From the NCBI GenBank assembly GCA_022449455.1, contig JAKUPL010000012.1, forward strand, positions 1 through 64,000: a stretch of 64,000 nucleotides of DNA. Reading direction: 5' to 3'. The translations under genes and the position numbers were made by a program. Under the pieces are notes generated by a model. It was not told the origin of the DNA and ran no database searches. It saw only the letters and a list, made by a program, of their open reading frames with translations. The first letter of the stretch is position 1; each line of letters begins with the position of its first letter. The DNA comes from Alcanivorax sp. (GTDB taxonomy: Bacteria; Pseudomonadota; Gammaproteobacteria; Pseudomonadales; Alcanivoracaceae). Positions 13,510-22,500 of the stretch are shown here, piece after piece.

Positions 13510-16500
13510 TCAGGGCTGGTAGCGCCATTCGTCGCTGTCGTCGGCGGGGGGCTGGAAGCCCAGGCCGTCGGCGGGGCGCAACGGTTCGAACGGTTCGAAC
13601 ACCAGGCGCGGCATGACGCTTTGCGGGGCAGTGAGGTCAGCCACGTATTGGGTGTCCTCCACCACCTTGCCGCCCAGGGTGCGGTCGTTGAGGGAGACCC
13701 GTGCCTTGCCGTCGGTGGTGTCGACCATCTCGTAGACCCGGTCGCTGTCCACGTTGAGCACGCGCACCCGCACCTCGCCGGCGCGGATGGAGCCGGAGCC
13801 GGTGGCGTTGCTGGCCAGGTCGCGACCTTCCAGGATCACCGTGCCGCCGCCCAGTCCGGTGGTGGTGTGGATACGATCCACCGTCAGGGTCTGGCCGGCG
13901 CGGTAGCGCACCTGGCCGGTGCTGCCGGTTTCCGCGCCGGTGGCCATGGTGACGTCGCCGTTACCGCTGACGCTGACGCCGTCGGTGCCGGTGATGCGGC
14001 CACGCTGGGTCAGATCGCCGCCGGCGCTCAGGTCCACGCGGCGGCCGTCCAGGTCACCGTCCAGATCCAGATCGCCGCCGGTGGTCAGGCCCAGACCGCC
14101 CTGGCCGGTGAGGCCGGTGACGGTGAGCGGGCCGGTGCCGCGGTTGTTGATGTAGACACCGCCGCTGCCGCCGGTGGCGCCCAGGGTTTGCACGTCCACG
14201 TCCAGCGGGTCGCTGGCGCGGGCGATGCCGGTGGCGGCGGTCAGTTCCAGCAGGGAAGCCACGATGTTGGTGGCCTCCGCGTTGCCGTCCAGGATGGCGC
14301 CCGCCACCGCGGACAGCATCACCGCGTTACCCGGGGTCAGCGCCCGCACTTCGTTGACGGTGAGGTCGCCGGTGAGGGTGCGCACGCGGATGTCGCCGTT
14401 GTCGATGTGGGCGTTCAGGCCGGCCAGGCCGTCCTGTTCTTCCACGTTGATGACACCGTTTTCGGCGCGCAGGTCGAGGGTGTTGGCGCGGGTGGCGATG
14501 GCGGTGGTGTCGGTACCCACGCCGTCGCGGCCGCCCAGACGGACCTCGTCGCCCACCACCCGGGTGTTGGCATCGCCGTCGTCGATCAGCTTGCCGGCGT
14601 TGGCGACCACGGTCACCTGGCCCTGGGCGTGGATGTCACCCAGGGTGGCATCGCCGTTCTCCACCATCAGGCCGACGCGGCCGTCGCCGGTGCGGGCCTG
14701 GCTAATGAGTACCGGGCCCTGCTGGTTCAGCACCAGGTCACCGGCCACGGAGAGCGCGTCGATGCGCCCGGCGGTCAGGTTCAGGAAACCATCGGTGGGG
14801 TTGTCGGTGGCCCATTCGCCGATGCCGTCGTTGGCGCGCAGGGTCACGTTGACGCCTTCCACCTCGCCGGCGCCGTCCTTGCGGATGGCGCCGTCGGCGC
14901 TGAGCGCCACATCGTGATCACCAGCGTCGACCCGGCCAATACCCAGGTCACCGCCGTTGTCCACGTTGATGTCGCCGTCGGCGGTGGTGGCGCCGTCCAG
15001 GCGCAGGTCGCCCTGGTTGTCCAGGTCGATGGCGCCGGTGCCGGTCACCGCCAGGGTGGCGCTTTGCAGCGAGCTGTCGAGGCGGATGCCGTTGACCGCG
15101 GTGCCCTGCAGGTCGTCGGCGCTGAGCGTGCCTTCGGCGCTGGTGGCCAGGCGGCCGGCGCTGTCGAGCACCGCGTCGCCGTTCACCGCCAGGGCGTCGA
15201 TGGTCAGGCCACCACCGGCGCGCAGGTGCGCGTCGCCGTCGGCCAGGCTGCTGTCCTTCACGGTGAGGCCGTTGGTGTCCAGGTCCTCCAGGTGCAGATC
15301 ACCGCTGCCGGTGATGGTGGCGTAGAGCTGGGTCACGCGGGTTTTCAGGCCGCTGAGCGTGGAGCCGATGCTCTTGGCCGCGGACAGGAACAGGTTGTCG
15401 CCGTGGATGTGCTCGGCGATGGCCGGATCCGCCTGAATGCCGCCCTCCTCGCTGGTCACCGACACGTCGCCGCCGGCGCGCAGGGTGGACAGGGCCACGT
15501 CGTCGACGGCGTCCAGGGTCAGGTCGGCGCCGCTATTCATGACACTGCTGGCGTCCATGGTGATCTTGCCACCGGCGCTGGCGTCCAGGTCGGCGCCGGC
15601 GCTCAGGGCGGCTCCGCTGGCCAGGCTCAGATCGCCATCGGTGGCGGTGACGGTCAGGTCGCCCTCCCCGGCTTCCACGGACGCGCTGTTGTTGATGCGC
15701 ACGTCGCTGCCCGCGGTCAGGGTGGCGTCGGAGGCCGCCTGCGCCCGGCTGCTGTTGGTGAGGACGATGCTGCCTTCCTCACTGCCCAGCACCAGGTCGC
15801 CGGCGGCGGAGGCGCTGCTGCCGTCGGTGAGGGTCAGGTCGCCGCTGCCGGCGTTCAGGCTCAGGTCGACGTTGCCGGTCGGCGCCGGATCGCTCAGACC
15901 ACTGTTCAGGGTGGCGCTGGTCAGGGTGATGGCGCCGCCAGCGTCGCCGTCCAGGAAGCCACCGGCGGTGACCGTGGAACGGGTCACCGCCAGATCGCCG
16001 GTGGCGGCGGTGAGCGCCGCGTTGCCGTCGGCGCGTACGCCGGCTTCCTGGACGGTCAGGTTGTCGCCGGCGTCCAGGTCCAGGTCGCCGTCGGCGTCGG
16101 CCTGGGCGCCCTCGGAGAACGCCAGGTCGCCGCCGGCGCGGCCGGTGAGGTCACCGCCGGCGCGCAGCACCGAGGATTGGCGGACGATCAGATCGCCGTC
16201 GGTGGCGGTCACTTTCAGGTCGCCGTTGCCGGCTTCCAGGCGTGATGCTTCTGCCAGGGTAACGTCGGCGCCGGCCTCGATGGTGGCGTCGGTGACGGCG
16301 GTGGCGCGACTGCCGTTGGTGAGGCTGACGTTGCCTTCCTCGCTGTCCATCACCAGGGCCCCGGCGGACTCCACGCGGGTGCCCTGGGACAGGGCGATGT
16401 CACCGCTGCCCGCGTTCAGGGTGAGATCCACGTTGGCGGCGGGGGCCGGGTCGAAGTCGGCGGTGAACGGCACCATCGGCATCCGGCCACTGGCCAGGGT

Positions 16501-19500
16501 GGCGGCGGTCAGCAGGATGCCCTGGCCGGCGTCGCCGTCCAGGAAGCCGCCGGCGGTGACCGAGGAGCGGGTCACCGACAGGTTGCCCGCGGTGGCGGTC
16601 AGAGCGGCGTCGCCGTCGGCGCGCACCTGGCTGTCTTCCACGGTGAGGTGACGGCCGGCGTCCAGGTCCAGGTCGCCGCCGGCGGTGGCCTGGGTGCCGG
16701 TGGTGAAGGCCAGATCCGTGCCGGCGTTGCCGGTGAGGCCATTGCCGGCGGTCAGGCGCGAGGACTGGCTCACGCTCAGATTGCCGTCGGTGGCGGTGAG
16801 GCCCAGGTCGCCGTCGGTGGCGGTGAGCGCGGACCCGGCGGACAGCACCAGGTTCTCCCCGGCGGTCACCGTGGCGTCACCCCGGGCGGTGCCCTGGCTG
16901 GTCACCAGGGTCACGCTGCCGGTGTCGGCGGTGAGGCTCAGGTTCTGCTCCAGGGACTCCGCCATGGCGTTGTTCAGGGCCAGGTCGGTGCCGGCGCGCA
17001 GGGCCACGTCGCCGGTGGCGGCGGCGCGACTGCTCTGGCTCATATTCAGAGAGCCGTCGGTGGCGGTGGCGTTGAGCGGGCCGCCGTTGGCGATCAGCGT
17101 GGAGCCCGCGGCCAGTTGCAGATCCTGGCCGGCGCTGGCATCCAGCTTACCGCCGGCGATGGCGTCGCTGTCGGTCATGCGCAGGGAGCCCTGGCGCGCG
17201 GTCAGCGCCAGGTCCAGGCCGGCGTTGGCGAAGGCGTTGGTCAGCAGCATCTGGCCTTCGGCGGTGAGCGTCAGCTCGCCGCCGGCGGTGGCGCCGCTGT
17301 TCTGGGTGAATTCCAGGTCGCCGCCGGTGGCGGTGGCGCGCAAATCACCCTGGGTGGCGGTCAGCGCGGCGCCGCCGGACAGGCGCACGTGGTCGCCGGC
17401 GGTCAGGGTCAGGTCCTGTTCGGCGGTGGCGCGCCCGGTGTTCAGGGTCACGTTGGTGCCGGCGCTCAGGTCCAGATCAGCGCCGGACAGGATCTGACCG
17501 TTGTCGACCACCAGCAGCTCACCGTTCTCGGCGCCCACCTGGGTGTCGCCGGTGCCGGTGAGGGTGCTGCCCTGGGTCAGACGCACGCTGCCGCCGGCGT
17601 CCAGATCCAAAGTGCCGTTAGCGGGATCCGCTTCCGGATTCAGAGAGCCCCCGGCGCTGATCAGGCCGCTGATCAGCACGGCGTCGCCGCTGGCCTGGCC
17701 GTCGAAGGCACCGCCGGCCAGCATCTGGCTGTTGTTGAGGCTGATGTCGCCGTTGGTGGCGGTCACCTTCATGTCGCCGTCGGTTTCGGTGTGCAGCTGG
17801 GACTGGCTGAGGCGCACGCTGCCGCCGGCGCTGACGGTCTGCGCCCCTTGGGTGGCGGCGCGGCTGCTGGTGAGCAGCACGTCGCCGTCTTCCGCGGTGA
17901 CGCTCATGTCACCACCGGACTGGACGGTGGCACTGTTCAGCGCCACCTGATTGCCCGCTTTCAGGTCCAGGGTGGTGGCGGCGGAGGCACTGCTGCCGCT
18001 GCTGATCTCCAGGTTGCCCTCGGTGGCGGTGGCTTTCAGGGCCCCGTTGGTGGCGGTCAGGGTGGAGACGCCGGACACGGTGATGTTGTCGCCGGCGCTG
18101 ACGGTCACGTCCTCGGCGCCGGTGGCCTGGCCGTGAACCAGGGTCACGTTGCCGTTTTCACCGGTCAGGATCAGGTCGCCGCCGGCCTCGGCGCTGGCGT
18201 TGTTGAGCGACACGGTGGTGCCGCCCTTCAGCGTCAGGTCGCCGTCGGCCTGGGCGCGACTGTTCTGCACCAGGCTGACACCCCCTTCGGTGGCGGTGGC
18301 GGACAAGTCGCCGTCGCTGGTCAGTTGCACGCCGTTGATGGCGGTGATATCGCCGGTGGCGGCGGTCAGGGTCAGATCCCCGGCGGCGTCCAGGTTAGCG
18401 TTGACCAACTGGCCCTTGCCGCTGCTCAGGCGGGTGTCGCCTTCGCCGGTCTGGGTCACCGCTTCGTTCACGGTGAGGGCGCCGTCGGCCACGGTCAGGT
18501 GCAGGTCACTGTTGGCGTCCAGGCCGGTGAGGCCGGGCAGGCCCAGGTTCGGGGTCACGCCGCCCACGGTCAGGTCGCGGTTCTGATTGAACAGGTAGAG
18601 GCCGCCGTTGCCGGCGTCCGCTTCCAGGGCGCCGGTTTCGATCAGCAGCGCCTGGTCGGCGGTACCGATGCCGTTGCCGGCGCGCAGAGCCAGCTGGTCG
18701 GCGTACAGTTCCGGGGTGTCGTCCGCTTCATTGAGCGCGTCGATGGCGCCGTCGGCCACCAGGGTGATGTTGCCGCCCTCGTCGTTGGTGCGCACTTCGC
18801 CCAGACGCAGGTCGCCGGCGTCGCTGGTGAGGGTGATGTTGCCGGTGGTGGTGGTGACCTTCTCCACGTCCAGGTCGTCCTGGTCGTGGATATTGATCTC
18901 GCCCTGGGCGTCGGCGGTGACCACGTCCACGGCGGTGTCCAGGCCGCGCTGGGTAACGCTACCGGTGGCGCCGATGGCGCCGCCGGCGGTCAGTTCCAGT
19001 CGCTTGCCGGCGATCAGGGTGCTGTTGTCCTGGTCATCGTCGATGCGGCCGTCCGCGTCCAGCCGGATGGTGGCGCTGTCGCCACCGGCGGCCAGTTCAT
19101 GGACGGTCAGGTTGCCGCCGGCGGTGACGTCGATGTCACCGTTCAGGGTTTCCAGGGCGATCAGCGCCAGGTCGTCGCGCTCGCGCAGCAGCACGTCGCC
19201 GTCGCTGGTGCCGCTGTCGACCACGCGGTCCACCTGGGTGTCCAGTTCCACCTGGCCGTCGGCGCCAAAGTGCAGATCGCCGCCGGTGACGTTCAGGGTG
19301 TCGCCGTTGTCGTCGATAATGGCGCCGCCCTCGGCCACCAGATAGGTGTCGCTGTCGGCGGTCACGTCGGTGTCGACGACCTGCGTTTTCAGACGCAGAT
19401 CGCCCCGGTTGGCAAGCCCCATGTCGCCGGAGGCGGTCATGCCGCTCAGGCCGTCCACGGTGCCCAGCACCAGTTCATCGCCGCCGTTGTCGTTGATCAC

Positions 19501-22500
19501 GAAGGCGTCGCCGTCACCGGCGTCGAGAGCGATTTCATCGGTGTCGGTGCGCAGCGAATCCCCCCGGTCGGCGACGCCCTGGCCGGCGCGCACGGCGATG
19601 GCCGGGGCGTGCAGGGTGCCGGCGTCGGCGACCCATTCACCGTTCACCCAGCTGCCGCCGATGCCGCGCACGGCGCCGTCGGCCTGCAGGGAGATCAGCG
19701 TCGGGCTGACCACGTCGCCCACCACGCTGATGGTGCCGGCCACGTTTTCGGCGCGGATCTCGCCCACGGACTCGATGTCGCCGAGGCCCAGATTACCGGT
19801 GGAGTCCAGGTAGACGCCGCTGTTCAGGGCACGGCCGCTACTGGTGCCCATGTCCAACTGGTTGGCCTGGATGCCCAGCGGCTTGGCGGCGGACATGTCG
19901 ATGTCCTGGGCCTGGTCGTAGGCGGCGATGGACTGCTGGCGCAGCAACTGGCTGGCGTCGCGGGCGGCGGTGGCCTTGAACACGGACTCGTCGGCCATGT
20001 CCCGGGATACCCGGGTGGTGTTGCGCAGGGTGGTCCAGCTTTCCACGTTGGTGACCGCGTCGCCGAGGTAGGCCTTGGCCACGTCCAGGTCGTTGAGGGC
20101 CACGTTGAAGCGGTCGGAGAGCGGCGAGAAGGTATTGCGGTCGTACTCGTCCACGGCCACCTGGGCGGCGGACAGTACCAGGCTCAGGCCCTGGAAGGTG
20201 GCTTCGGCGCCGCCATCGCCGCTGAACGGGATCGCCTGGGCGCCGCCGGCCACCATGGCCATGGCGTCCACCGCAATCTGGGCCACGGAGACCACCCGGT
20301 TGAGGGTGTTCAGGGTGCTCTGCGCAGCGTTCAACTGGCGGGAGAGATCGTTGACCCGGGCTTGGGCGCTGGCCAGATTGGCCTGGGAAATATTGCGGTT
20401 GACGATCGCCTGATTGAGCGCCGCCAGGTAGGCCTCGAGCTGCTGCTGGAGCACCTCCAGCTGCAGGATCTTGGCGTTCAGCTCCGCCACCCGGCCGGCG
20501 TAGTCGGCGATGGCGGTGTCGCGGGCGATTTCCGCGTCGCGCTGGCTGGGGGTGTTGCCGATCAGGGTGACGTGGTCGCCGCGCACGTTCTGGTCGGCGC
20601 CGTTGCCGTCCAGGATCACGCCGTCACGGGCGATCACATAGACGTCGCCGGTGCCGCCGGTGTCGAGCATGCCCAGGGTCACGTTGCGGTCCGCGTCCAG
20701 GGTGATGTCGCCGCCCTCGGTGACCAGGTTGCCGGTGATGATGTTGCCGTTGTAGCCCTCGTTGGTGCCGTCGGCGCGGGCGGTCAGGGTGATGCTGCCA
20801 CCGCCGGGCAGACGGATGGTGTCGTCCTGATTCAGGAACACGATGTTGCCGTTGGTGGCGGTGAGCACCAGCTTGCCGCCGTCCATCACCAGGATGCCGC
20901 CGTTGTTGTCGAGCACGGTGATCGAGGCGGCGACGATGGTAACGCCGCTGGCGCCCTTGCCCACCAGGCTGTCGGCGTCCACTTCCACGGCGCCGGGGCT
21001 GGCGGCGTTGACGTCGCCGTTGCCGCCGCTCACCGACATGCGGTCCACGTCCAGCACCAGCGGGCCGGTGTTGCCGATGCCCTGCCGGGCGCGCATGTCC
21101 ACCTTGCCGGCCACCACGTTGGCTTCGTCGGCGCCGTCCGGTCGGGCGTCGTTGATGGCGCCATCGCTGGTCAGGGTGACGTTGCCGCCGGCGGCGGTGA
21201 CGGTGCCCAGGCCGATGTCGCCCGCGCTATCGATGTTCACGTCGCCACCGGCGGCGCGGGCGCGGATCAGGCTCAGCGGGCCATTGTCGCGGTTGCGCAG
21301 ATAGATGCCGCCGTTGCTGGTGTCGACCACCAGTTCGTCGACGCGGATTTCCAGGGCGTCCACGCTGCCGTCGGCGGCGCCCACTTGCTGGGCGCTCAGG
21401 TTCAGGTCGTCGGCGACGATGTTGTCGTCGTCGCCGTTGCCGTCACTGACCCGGCCGGAGGCCTGAAAGGTGACACTGCCGCCGCTGGCCAGGCGGCCGA
21501 GCACGGCGTCGCCGGACTGGGCGAAGTCGATGTCGCCGCCGGCCTCGCCTTCCAGCAGGCTCAGGGCGCCCACGTTGCTGACGAAGATGTCGCCGCCGGA
21601 GAGCATGGACAGTTCGCCGGTGATGGCGGTGGACAGCGGGCGCGCCTCGCTGCCAATGCGGGCGGCTTCCAGTTCCACGTAATTGCCGGTGATGGCGGTG
21701 CTGTCGCCGTCGCCGTTCAGGGTGCCCAGGGCGGTGAGGCGGATCAGGCCGTCCGCGGACACCTGGCCGAGCTTGAGATCGCCCTTGTGCGTCACGGCCA
21801 CGCCGCGATCGGCGCCGCCGGCGGACGCGTTCAGAAGCAGTTCACCGGTGCCCTGGTTGTCCAAATCGATGTCGCCATCGGCGGTGGTGGCGTCGATGCG
21901 GTTGGCGTCGGTGGTCAGGTCGATGTCGTCGCCGGCGTCCAGGACCAGGCCGTCGGCGGCCAACACCTTGTCGTCGCCGCCGATGCGGCCGCTGGCGGTC
22001 AGGTTCACCTGATGGCCGCTCAGGTCGGCGCCTTCCACGATCAGGTTGCCGGCGCCGTTATTGACGGTCAGGTCCAGGCCCTGGCCGCTGTTACGCTCAA
22101 TCGCCAGGTGTTCGTTGGCGCGCTCGAAGCGCACGCCGCCGTCGGCGTCGGTGACCGACACGTTGCCACCCAGGGTGGTGGCATCCAGGCTGGACAGCAG
22201 GCCGGTGTTGGCCACGTAGGTGCCGGCCAGGCTGGTGCCGGTGGTGGTGGTCAGGCTGCCCACCTCGGTCTTCAACGCCTCGGCGGCGGTGCCGATGGCG
22301 CCGTCCGCGTCCAGGGTCAGGTGATTGCCGCGCACGTTGAACGGCGCGGCGGCGTAGCCGAGGATGTCACCGTCCTGGCTGACCACGGACACATCGCCGT
22401 GGTCGGCTTGCACGCTGCCCAGCAGCACGTCGCCCCGGGTGGCGGTCAGTTGCACCTCGGCGTTGTCGCCTTCGGCATGAATGTCCAGGGCGCTCAGCCC

